Below, piece after piece: positions 34,208 through 44,661 of a stretch of 64,000 nt of DNA; the first letter of the stretch is position 1, and every line of letters begins with the position of its first letter. Below the pieces are notes generated by a model. It had not been told where the DNA came from. It searched no databases and saw only the letters and a program-made list of their open reading frames with translations. This DNA is from Charina bottae (lineage: Eukaryota > Chordata > Lepidosauria > Squamata > Charinaidae): assembly GCA_023362775.1 (NCBI GenBank), contig JALMGJ010000003.1:177821725-177885724 (forward strand). The letters run 5' to 3'. Position numbers and translations under genes: made by a program.

Positions 34208-34521
34208 GTAAGATGCCAGGCTTGTCGATCGGAAGATCGCAAGTTTGGAGGTTCGAATCCCTAGTCCCGCATGACGGAGTGAGCTCCCGCACTTGCCCCA
34301 GCTCTTGCCAACCTAGCAATTCGAAAGCACGCAAATGCAAGTAGATGAATAGGTACCACTTCGGTGGGTAGGTAACAGCGTTCCGCGCGCGTCATGCGGC
34401 CACCTGACCGTGGAAGCATCGTCGGACAACGCTGGCTGTTCGGCTAACAAACAGAGATGAGCACCAGCCCCTAGAGTCAGACACGACTGCACAAATGTGC
34501 GGGGGGAACCTTTACTTTACT
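34208..34521 (+). mobile_element. Sauria-type SINE, A box lost
   Basis: Starts inside the tRNA head (gtaagatgccaggcttgtcg), keeps the B box (ggttcgaatccc) and the BovB-like tail (gagtcagacacgactg). TSD TACCTTGCC (34199-34207 and 34522-34530), so the truncation arose at insertion. Confidence 0.9.
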
Positions 34522-34530
34522 TACCTTGCC

Positions 34531-36135
34531 TGAAGAGTAGTAGACAGCTCAAAATGAAGTCACCTTCAGAATTTAAAAAAATATATAACATAAAACCAAA
34601 ATAAAAGCAGAGAAAAACCTAGATTGAGCTTTGCCACTATTTGCTGGACCTTAAAAAATTATCAACAGGACTTCCTGTATATAATTAGTTAAGAAAACAG
34701 AAAGGAAGGATGAGGATGTAAAACTGAATATGTAGATCAGATCATCATTGTGAAGTTGATTTTGCATATTTGGATTTAGTCAGTTTAATGAACCCTAGAA
34801 CATACTTTTAATATTTACTATGCTCTGGGTTGATTCTAATTAACCTTTCCCACATTCACGTGTCTAACAAATGTAGAAAGCTGCAGTGCTAAGTGCTTTC
34901 TCACTCATGATTGACTTTAATTAACTTGTTCCAAACTCAGATCCCAGAAAACCTGGAAATATTCATGTAATTGCCTTAACCCAGGTGTACTTATAACTAT
35001 GATAAACAACAGAGTGAAAAATTATCTAACTTTATTGGAGAGGGAAAAAAACCCTAGGAAACAACAATAGAGCAATCTGTTGGTAGGTCATTATCTATTT
35101 ATTGTTAACAATAATAAAGATCAACACAGTTTGCATGTCTTTTTTAAAAAAGAAATTAATAGCTTTGGGATTCTCTCACAATCTAATTCTACAGTATTAG
35201 CATAATAAAATAAAATAAAATAAAATTAGCATAATAAAATGTTGCATATATCAACATGCAAATAGATAACTGTGTATATCACGAAAACTGTTAGAACATA
35301 TAAAAATCAATGAATAATGTTAAATGTCTATTTAACAAATGATTGGTTAGTTGGTAAAGTTAAAGTAAAAAATATACATAGGAATAAGACACCTGACCAC
35401 TCAGAGGCTTACAGTACTTTCAAATAAACAAGCATAGAATTACCCTATTAATCAAGGAGAATTGTTGTATCAATTAATTTCAGGTCTCTTAATTATTATT
35501 TTTTTTCGGGGTTAAAAATGTTTTAATACTCTTAAGAATTTTAAAGCACAGCATCAATATTAATCACAGTTCTGCAAATACATATTAAAATATTTTGAAC
35601 AATACTGAATTGAAGGCATCCATTATTCAAAGAAATGGAACAAGACCATATTTCACCCAGCAGCAACTCATAACTTGCATCAGTCACCTCTTGCTGACGT
35701 GACAAATCTTAGAAATTCAGGATCTGGCTAATAGGGCTTTTGTTAGAGTTGGGACCCAATCTAAATGGCACCATTGTGGCTGCGATTTTGACTTTTTTTT
35801 TTACTACACCCTGCAGACACTCCTGCTATGTAGAAGGTATAAATCCTATCTGGGACATTCCATTTCTTCAAGAAAACTCTGAAATGCAACATTTTAGCCA
35901 GACACAATGAGGCATTCACAGGCATATTGTGCTGAAATCTATCATTGAATTTTCCAGATATTTTCTTCTCCTGTAAAAAGGGCTGCCACTTTTACTCCTC
36001 AGTCACAATCTGCTTTGAAGTTGCTTTAGAATTTCTTTTGGTAGTCTTCTGGGCATACTTCATGGCTGCAAGAATTTGGGAAGTGCTGGTGGTGGCTGAC
36101 TTTCCTCAGCTGAGGGAGGTCCATCGCTCATCACC
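34531..36135. other. Unique AT-rich DNA
   Basis: No gene. Short duplicated (ATAAA)n stretch near 35205-35225. Confidence 0.4.
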
Positions 36136-36143
36136 CCTTATAC

Positions 36144-36414
36144 CAGGGCTTTCCAAAGTTTTCCCACGGCGACACACCAACCGCCGTTGGTCTGTCGCCG
36201 CTGGAAAACCCGGAAGTGCCGCCGTTGCGGCAGTGCGCAAAAACCCGGAAGCGCTGCTGCCGCTTTCAGTTTTTTGCGCACCGCCGTTGGTGTGTCGCCA
36301 CGGGAAAACCCGGAAACGCTGATGATGATCAGCGCTTCCGGGTTGTGTGGCGACACACCAGACTGTGTGTGGCGACACACTTTTGTGTTGTGACACACAG
36401 TTTGGAAAGCTCTG
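36144..36414. mobile_element. Non-autonomous hAT element, 271 bp
   Basis: Begins CAGGGCTTTCCAAAGTTT and ends with the inverse of CAGAGCTTTCCAAACTGT. TSD CCTTATAC (36136-36143 and 36415-36422). GC-rich interior has repeats of ggcgacacacca and aaacccggaa[g/a]cgct in both orientations. Frames in it are by-products. Confidence 0.9.
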
Positions 36415-36550
36415 CCTTATACTGATGTTTGGGAAACCAGAAAGAGTGCAGATACTGGAGAAATGACTGTACAGTGAAAGTCACAACAATCATACTTGCA
36501 CTCAGAGAAGAAACCCCACCCCCACCCCACCTAGTCACTCATTTGAAAGG

Positions 36551-36775
36551 GACAGTTTGGTCTAGTGGTTAAGGCAACGGGCTAGAAACCAGGAGACTGA
36601 GAGTTCTAGTCCTGCCTTAGGCATGAAAGCTGGCTGGGTGACCTTGGGCAAGTCACTCTCTCTCAGCCCAACTCACCTCACAGGGTTGTTGTTGTGGGGA
36701 AAATAGGAGGAGGAAGGAGTGTTATGTATGTTCGTCGCCTTGAGTTATTTATAAAAATAATAAAGGGGGGATAGA
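36551..36775 (+). mobile_element. tRNA/MIR-type SINE
   Basis: A box tggtctagtggttaaggc, B-box-like gagttctagtcctg, core gggtgaccttgggcaagtca, then cgccttgagttatttataaa and a tail that opens into the ATAAA array. Head matches the SINE at 24236; the 3' half differs, so this subtype uses another LINE. Confidence 0.85.
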
Positions 36776-37096
36776 AAATAATAAAATAAAATAAAATAAA
36801 ATAAAATAAAATAAAATAAAATAAAATAAAATAAAATAAAATAAAATAAAATAAAATAATAAAATAAAATAAAATAAAATAAAAAAATAAAATAAAAATA
36901 AATAAATAAAATAAAATAAAATAAAATAAAATAAAATAATAAAATAAAATAAAATAAAATAAATAAATAAAATAATAAAATAAAATAAAATAAAATAATA
37001 AAATAAAATAAAATAAAATAAAATAAAATAAAATAAAATAAAATAATAAAATTAAAATAAAATAAAATAAAATAAAATAAAATAAAATAAAATAAA
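36776..37096. repeat. 320-bp (ATAAA)n array
   Basis: Nearly pure pentamers with register slips, starting at the SINE tail. All long I/L/Y/F-rich frames here are products of the repeat. Confidence 0.95.
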
Positions 37097-37405
37097 GCAC
37101 TTTTCCCCATTAAATTGAATGAGAATGGTTAAAAAACAAAACAGGACTTCAGAATAAATATTCAACAGAGCCCTACATAGGATAGTACTAATATCTCTTT
37201 CCTATTGATAAGCAGTTGGCTTGTCAGAGCTTCCAGGGAAGCATACTAAGAGAACATTTTTTTAAAAAAAAGAAAGGGTTGGCAGTTAATGTGCATAATA
37301 AGGCAGTAAGAAAGGATTGTATATACAGCTGACTGTAAAATGGATGATTTTGGAAACCAGATGAAATTGCTATCTCTTTTAGAGCATAAGAGCTTTGTGT
37401 ATTAT

Positions 37406-37452
37406 GAATGAATGAATGAATGAATGAATGAATGAATGAATGAATGAATGAA

Positions 37453-37533
<81 letters not shown>

Positions 37534-37534
37534 G
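37406..37534. repeat. Compound microsatellite (ATGA)n(AT)n(AC)n(AT)n
   Basis: About 13 tetramers to 37456, then AT, AC and AT dinucleotide tracts. Confidence 0.95.
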
Positions 37535-37546
37535 AAATAGTTATAT

Positions 37547-37658
37547 ATGAAATAGTTTTCATACTGTTGTATTAAATGCTGTATGGCAGAGCAATATATA
37601 TATAAGTATATTGCTCTCCCATACAGCATTTAATACAACAGTATGAAAACTATTTCAT
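37547..37658. repeat. Near-perfect palindrome, 52-bp arms
   Basis: 37547-37598 is the reverse complement of 37607-37658 with one mismatch, around an 8-nt spacer. Transcript would form one long hairpin. Confidence 0.85.
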
Positions 37659-37963
37659 AATACAGAAAATTAATACCTGTATTTTGTTCATTTTGTTAGT
37701 AAAATGTATGTGTGCTGGATTTCTCTTTCTTTAATGTGACATAGTTCCCTGTTCCTTTTCCTAAGCATTTTTATTTTCTTTTTATTACTTCAAAGTCAGA
37801 GCTCCTTACTCCTCTGCTTATGAGATTTAATTATCAAAATTGTATGAGGTGATCTTGTAGAAATATTTAGGAAAGGAAATTTTCATATCATTGCTCAACA
37901 TTGCACTCAATTAATGAAATAAGACACTGTAAAGAGAAGTTGTGAAAGTAAAGCACTAGGAAT
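37659..37963. other. Unique DNA
   Basis: No recognised content. Confidence 0.35.
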
Positions 37964-37990
37964 AGCTTTGTCCTGGTTCAGCCTCTGCCC

Positions 37991-38746
37991 CAGGACTTCA
38001 GTGAGGAGTCAGAAGACGAGCTGCCCCTGGTGAACCCCCAGGGGACTGAACCAGATGAGGTCCCAGACACAGGCACGGCCCCAGACGAAGACCCAGCACC
38101 ACAGGGCAGTGGGGAGTTGGCAATACCCGAGGCTACAGGGGAGCAAACTGGGGATGGTGGTTTGTCCCTACCCTCTAGCCAGCAGCCAATAACCGAGGCT
38201 ACAGGGGAGCAAGCCGGGGATGGTGGTTTGTCCCTACCCTCTAGCCAGCAGCCAATAACCGAGGCTATAGGGGAGCAAGCCAGGGATGGTGGTTTGTCCC
38301 TACCCTCTAGCCAGCAGCCAATAACCGAGGCTACAGGGGAGCAAGCTGGGGATGGTGGTTTGTCCCTACCCTCTAGCCAGCAGCCAATAACCGAGGTTAC
38401 AGGGGAGCAAGCTGGGGATGGTGGTTTGTCCCTACCCTCTAGCCAGCAACCAATAACCGAGGCTACAGGGGAGCAAGCCGGGGATGGTGGTTTGTCCCTA
38501 CCCTCTAGCCAGCAGCCAATAACTGAGGTTACAGGGGAGCAAGCTGGGGGTGGTGGTTTGTCCCCACCCTCTAGCCAGCAGCCAGCTGGATCCCATCAGA
38601 CTCCCAGCTCACCTGAATCACCCAAAGGGCAGAGACGAAGGTGTGTACGCCTCGCCTTAAAGGACAGAAGAAGTGCCCGGTTAGCTGCAAGAGATTTACG
38701 CAGAGGAGAAGTGGAGTCTTTGCAGGACCCAGATGACAGCTCCTAA
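37991..38746 (+). other. Open frame with seven 22-residue repeats inside the solo LTR
   Basis: The frame is open for about 250 codons and has no clear ATG start (the first candidate is GTG at 38030). It reads an acidic segment (DFSEESEDELPLV), seven copies of a unit like EATGEQAGDGGLSLPSSQQP plus IT, then a basic tail (RRRCVRLALKDRRSARLAARD) and a stop at 38744. Every repeat is an exact multiple of three, so array growth never broke the frame. No domain or known protein is recognised. It may be a chance frame in an LTR or a remnant of a gene caught in U3; I cannot tell. Confidence 0.45.
38129..38590. repeat. 66-bp minisatellite, seven units
   Basis: Units begin gaggctacaggggagcaag and differ by a few bases; the last unit is the most divergent. 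Confidence 0.95.
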
Positions 38747-39118
38747 ACTCCTAATAAATAACCAGCAGAGCGGTGAGTGGGTTGTGGGAGTAATGTAGCA
38801 TATTGGCTTTGCGGCCACTCTGGCAACCTGGCTTGATTCCTGATTTCCTGACTCGGTTTGGACTACTGTTACTCTGTTTTCTGGACTCCTTGACTTGGCT
38901 TTGACTTCTCGCTGACCTACCTGTTACCACCCCTGACCTGGCTTTGGAATATCGGTTGTCTTCTGGATTAACTCTGACTTCGGCAAACGAACTCTGGACT
39001 TCTCTCTCAGCTTTTCCCTACAGCATAACTTCTGGCTGTTGGTGAGTGAATTCCTGCCTGCAGCTCACAAGCAGAGACTCTGTGTAACTTGATACTCGAG
39101 GCTAGCCAGCACAAGCTT

Positions 39119-39851
39119 GGATATTTAAAAAAACCACCATGTTAAGACTTAATTGTAATAGTTTTTACTCTTGTGGGCCTTTGTTCAAGTTATTGATGAA
39201 AAAAGCAGGAAATATATCCCAGACTTAATTAGTTCCATTTTATATTCTGACATTTCAACTTACAGTTGATTATTCTCTAAATGATCTTCTATAACTGTCT
39301 TGCCCACAACAAATGGCTCCAAGAATTAGTAATTAATCAACAATTTGACAAAGACAGGGTGTTTTTCTTTTAAAAATACCAGGAATCTCAACAAGTTAAA
39401 GAACTGAACATATGTAATGTCACTTGTGGAATGTTCCCAGGTATAAACTATTATTTGCAAAGAAAACATTTAAGCACAATTAACATTTGATAAATATGAT
39501 AACAATTACCCTTCTAGGAAACATATTTTATGCAGATTTTTTAAAAAGTCAATCTGAAATATTAGAGAATGAGCTGTTTGATGCACCTGAGAAAGGTTGA
39601 TAGGGCTATTTGCATAAAGTAGGTGACATCTCTTGGAAAATTACTATAGGTAATTTGCAGTTTAGTTTGCACGCAGCACACTCCAAATCAATCCCTATAT
39701 CCAGATCAGAATTGAATTCAGCTAGCAAAAGTATAGCTTGATTTTTATTTATTAAACATCAGCTAACGTCAAAACCAGTTAACTGGCAAAATGGGAAAAA
39801 AGGCAGGCAAAAACAGGGAGAGAGAGACATGAACAGGAAAGAGATAACAGG
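39119..39851. other. Unique AT-rich DNA
   Basis: No recognised content. Confidence 0.4.
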
Positions 39852-39859
39852 ACAACACT

Positions 39860-40298
39860 TGGGCTGACCATACATCCTGTTTTGAACGGGACAGTCCCAT
39901 TTTTTTAACATTTCTGGACTGTCCCGTCGTTTTAATATAAAAGTAAATTTTGTCCCATTTTTTTAAAACACCTGTCAGGAACTAGCCTGTCCCTGCCGCC
40001 AGGCCAGCTGCTGCCATGACAGACTCCGAGAGCTGGAACCGAGAGCCGGAAGTAGCTGGAGTGGCGCGAAAGAGCCAGAGCAGCTGATTGGAGGGAACCC
40101 GGAAGAAGAATCTCCTCTGCCTATCAGCGTGCAGCAAAGGATGTGGGAGAGGCGGGCCAAGCAGTGCGATAGGTGGAGGCGATTCCACTTCTGGGTTCCC
40201 TCCAATCAGCTGCTCTGGCTCTTTCGCGCCACTCCAGCTACTTCCGGCTCTCGGTTCCTCTTGTCCCATTTTTGTCTCAAGGAAATATGGTCATCCTA
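39860..40298. mobile_element. Non-autonomous hAT element with a large internal inverted repeat, 439 bp
   Basis: Ends tgggctgaccat and the inverse of taggatgaccat, TSD ACAACACT (39852-39859 and 40299-40306). Inside, 40035-40112 and 40181-40258 are about 78-bp inverted arms. Confidence 0.85.
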
Positions 40299-40306
40299 AC
40301 AACACT

Positions 40307-41800
40307 CCTATCAACAATATCAACAATCTACATTGTCTATATCTATTTTGAAATCTAGCCTTTCAAAAGGCACAGATTTTTCCAGAGCCACTGGAAAACA
40401 TACTGTGGGTAATTAGTGTCTCAGAATTAATTCTTTTATGTACATAGCAGCAGCAGAATAGAGGTGGAAAATAGGATAGCAGGTGATTCCTTCTCTATTC
40501 TGCACCATTAAAGAAACAATTGGGTGGACAGAGATGATGTATCCAACAATATCTAACAAGCAAAATCATGGCCATGAATCCCTAACCATGCAGAAGTTAG
40601 TCTTCATCTGCAGCAATCAGAAGTTTTAGAATTTCCAAGATAGTTTTGGCCTAAAATGGACTGAAGGTACTGAGTCAAGGAACTAGAATATTTGGCAACT
40701 TTAATTAGGCCATCCCATCCATCCAGGGGTGCTGTTTAAATAAACCTTGCTTTGCCTTATGTTTTCAGGTTAATCTCTTTTCATAGCAAATGAGTAAGGA
40801 TAGAAAAGGAAATGCTTTTGACCTGTGCACTCCAATGAAGTGGGTGGGGTTCTGTCTCAGCTGTCCCTGGTGCATAAAAAATACATGAAAACTAAGATGA
40901 TTGGGTGGAATGATTTGGTAATGGCAGAGGGCCATCTTACATTTGAAATTTAGAATGTGATCCAGATAAGATTGGATATAAATTGTAGAAGAAAGGGAGG
41001 GAGGGAGGGAGGGAGGAAGGGTCTGCTGTGGCCTGAAATAGCCATTAGAATAGGCCCTAGAGATGTATTGTTAATTCCCTGTTTAACACCATAGGTCTGC
41101 ATTTTACTGTAGTTGTATAAGAATCTAGCCCTCTTCTTTGAAATGTGGTAAACACTCTATCTTTTAAAACTGGTCTGTGTGTTTTATTGTCTCTTATACA
41201 CAGATGATACAAAGAAAAAATAACCCCTTCAAGTTCGACTTTTGTCTGAAAAAATAGCTGTAGGGGTATTGAGATGAATCAAATGGCTTGAGAAAATACA
41301 AAAGTTCAGAGAACACCACTGCCAAATAAGCCTGATGATTTATGAGCTGCATAGGAAACCTACCACATTCTTCTTTCCTCAGCTCACTTGATAAATCTCT
41401 TTTAGTCACTAAATTCTGACTCACTATTAAAGAGCTCATTTGCAAACCTTGCCCAAGATGTGCAAATAGAAAATTACTCTGTTTACTATTCCTCACGAAT
41501 AGCTAATGACTCTACTGTGCTTTTTCATGGCATAGATGAACCATGTTATTAATCTAGGAAGACCTACTCACTGCAAAGGAACCTGATATGGCATTTACTT
41601 TCTGTCCCCCTGAAATAATTCTCAGCTCCCTTCATGCTGGTCTTTTCATCTCCTTGTCTGAAGCATACAATAATAGAATTCTGCCTGCTAAAAGATGTGC
41701 TGGGTTCTTGCAAGAGCTGTCAGATTCATTGAGGATCTTAGTGCTTGGTGTTACAACACACAAGTCTGAACACTGTGTTTCCAAGGAGATTCTCCCTCAC
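40307..41800. other. Unique AT-rich DNA
   Basis: No gene. Short (GGGA)n at about 40996-41020. Confidence 0.4.
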
Positions 41801-41801
41801 A

Positions 41802-41931
41802 TACATACATACATACATACATTATTTTATTGTAAACCGCCCAGAGTTCCCCGTTGGGGGAGATGGGCGGTTATATAAATTTAAATAAATAAATAAAATA
41901 AAATACATACATACATACATACATACATACG
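41802..41931 (+). mobile_element. CR1 3' terminus between (ATAC)n repeats
   Basis: (ATAC)n at 41802-41822, then taaaccgcccagagttcccc and gagatgggcggttatataaa, (AAAT)n, then (ATAC)n again at 41907-41931. A short CR1 end inserted into, or copied next to, an ATAC array. Confidence 0.8.
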
Positions 41932-41934
41932 AAT

Positions 41935-43777
41935 AACTACCCCTTTTCATCCTCAGTTTCTGAATAAGTGAGGATGTGCTGCTTAGGATTCATGTGTCAG
42001 TGGAATAAATATAGGGCAGAGCTCAGGAAAACTCTATCCACAGCTTTGCACTCTGAAAAATAATAATAATTAAAAATAATAATTAAAAATAAAAAATAAT
42101 AATAATAAAAATACTGTACTCTGTATAGTATTTTTATATAGTACAGTACAATACAACGGCAAGTTTGGCTAGTTCATCCTATGTTGGGCTAGTAATATCT
42201 CATGTTGGCACTAGAAGAAAAAGTGGATTCAAAGATGTTTTCTCTGTTGATTTTTGATATGTCTTTATACTATAAAAATGAAATAATAGAGGAATATATT
42301 TCAATATGGTCTAGATTTAATATGTTACAAGACAGAGCTAGTTGTATATTAACACTATGGCTCTTTTTTATTTCTTCTTTAAAGTGTTACTTTATTTTAG
42401 TCACCATTATTATTTTTATTGTATTATTGTGTGTTATTGCATATTTATTTTTTTGTTTGTTAATCTCACCATAATTTATAATATTTTTAAGCCCTTGAAG
42501 AATTTACCAGAATATCATTTATGTGCTAACCCTAAAACCACTCATGGAAGGACACAAAAATGAAGCAATGGCATTTTTCCAAATCTCCTCCCTACTAAAT
42601 TACAGTAGGAAGGTAGGGCAATACAAGTGCTGTCATTCCCACAAATCTAGTTTGATAAGTGAACGTCATAATTGTCTAAATTTATAGTTTTATCCCATAG
42701 TTACTTATGTATAATTGTACTGAATTGATTAGTGTGATTTTAATTGTTATTTTTATTGATTTTAAGTTGCTGGTCATTGACCAAACAAACAAACATTCAT
42801 TCAAGTGAACATCAACGGCCACAGGGCAACCAACCAAGTCTGGTCTCAGTTGGTGGAGAAGGTAGGCAGCAGCTGCCTCAAGGCTAAACCTCCTGGCAAT
42901 GTTCATATACAGTAGCTATATCTTTCCATGTGCATGCACTATATGTCCTCCTAGGAAGCTCACCTCCCAACTTTGCTCAGTCTAATTAAGATGTAAAATC
43001 TGAAGAACTATAATATTCTGAGCAGATAACCATAAATAACAAATGATGACAGTATTCTTATGTATCAGCTTAACTTGCTGTGAGTTGCTTCTCTCCCTGG
43101 GGCTAGACACGTCCTTGAGTATGCTTGGCAAGATCCATGGACAGAGTGTTGAAGGCAGTTGAATGTACCACTTGATTCATCTTGGTGGACTGAAGCTCTT
43201 CAACCTTGATCCTGTATTCCTTGCATACTTCAGTTCCCATCTGAATTGGTATTCTTATGGCAATCCTCTTTTAAACAATTGTGGAAGGCAAATGCATTAA
43301 ATCATCTTGAAAACTGAAGAGCATGTAAAACATATGTCTTCAGAGCACCTTTCTATCTTTGGTCAATAGAGTGTCTGTATCCTATGGCAACAAGTATGGC
43401 ATGTTTGCAACATTAACACTGAAGGTTACATTGCAATGCCATTTTATTTTATTTTTTTTCATATCCACTCCTGTGGATTAAAAGTTTGTGGGATAAAGAG
43501 AAAGGCTAAAAAGCATATGTTTAAGTCATGCAAATATGCATTATTTCTCTCCAGTCAAATAAAGAAGCATTTCCCACACTGATTCAGCTTATCCCTTTGG
43601 CATAACATCTCTTTCATATATTCATGATGGACAGTAAACCTATATAAAATATTAATGCCACAACTATCTCAGAATTCTGAGTCTAAATCAGGTAAGTGTG
43701 TCAAAAGGTACTTCTAAATGACTCAGTCTGAATCACATTAGACATTGTTTCAGTTTCACCCTGCCATGATTTAGTTA
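41935..43777. other. Unique AT-rich DNA
   Basis: No supported gene. (AAT)n-like stretch near 42057-42110. Confidence 0.4.
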
Positions 43778-43842
43778 AGAACAGTTTCTAATTTTTAGTA
43801 AAAGGCGAAAGATTTATATGATCTGAAGAGAAACCAGAAGAA

Positions 43843-44651
43843 TTGGTATCAGAGAGATACAGTTTTCAATGGCTTTCATATATGCAGCTCGTAGAGAAAT
43901 TTAAACTAGATAAGAAAGACCTTGAATTTGAACAAACCAAATTGGAATTTGAGATACAACTATGTGAGACAGATGATCATCTAATTGCAAAAATGTATAA
44001 ATTATTGTTAAAAGGTGAAATGGTAGAGGAACAAGTTAAAGACTGTATGATTAAATGGGCTAAAAATATTGGCCATAATATTCAAATGCAACAATGGGAA
44101 GATATGTGGACCAAAGGGTTAAAATTTACTTTGTGTTATAATTTAAAAGAAAACTTTTATAAGATGATGTACAGATGGTATATGACCCCACAAAAACTTT
44201 CTAAAATGTGTGGAAATGTTTCCAACTTATGTTGGAAATGTAAAAAAAAGAGGGGTCTTTTTACCATATGTGGTGGACATGTGAGACTGCAAAGAAATTT
44301 TGGACTCAAATACATGCATTGATGCAAAATATATTACAAATTCGAGTTCCATTTAAACCGGAATTTTTCTTACTGGGAATAATTGATGGACAACCTGGGA
44401 AGCAATTTACAAGGATTATGCAATACATGATTACAGCAGCAAGACTTATTTTTGCACAAAATTGGAAAAACCAGATATCGCCTACGATACAAGATTGGAT
44501 GTTAAAATTGATGGATATGGCAGAGAATGATAAACTGACATGTTTATTAAAAGAAAATCCAAATAATTATTTCCTTAAAGAGTGGAAACCATTAACTGAC
44601 TATTTACAAGATGCGGGAGGGGCAAAGCTTATATGGGGATTTGAAGATTAA
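43843..44651 (+). pseudogene. L1 ORF2 C-terminus
   Basis: The first frame reads QWLSYMQLVEKFKLDKKD, AKMYKLLLKGE, KMMYRWYMTPQKLSKMCG and NLCWKCKKK; the second frame (from 44268) reads MWWTCETAKKFWTQIH, then KPEFFLLGI. Together they are the C-terminal, cysteine-bearing region of L1 ORF2p, which helps bind RNA during target-primed reverse transcription. The frame breaks in an A-rich run around 44241-44256. RT and endonuclease are absent by 5' truncation. The stop is TAA at 44649-44651 and the BovB sits directly behind it. Confidence 0.9.
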
Positions 44652-44661
44652 AATATATATT

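Larger units (their letters stand above)
37969..39113 (+). mobile_element. Solo LTR, 1145 bp, with an internal minisatellite
   Basis: TG...CA termini (TGTCCTGG to CAGCACA) flanked by a perfect 5-bp TSD, AGCTT (37964-37968 and 39114-39118). AATAAA lies at 38752-38757. No retroelement internal region is present, so it is a recombined solo LTR. The part after 38800 has repeated tggctttgact/ctggactt-type motifs. Family (gypsy or ERV) unresolved. Confidence 0.78.

Noticed and set aside
36106..36425. R/C-rich small proteins
   Set aside because: Lie entirely in a non-autonomous hAT element with TSD and inverted repeats.
38129..38590. CRISPR-like array
   Set aside because: Units are contiguous 66-bp repeats with no unique spacers, in a vertebrate LTR.
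42682..42906. Possible repeat with alanine-rich frame near an (AAAC)n tail
   Set aside because: May be an old repeat end but no family could be recognised and no termini were found.
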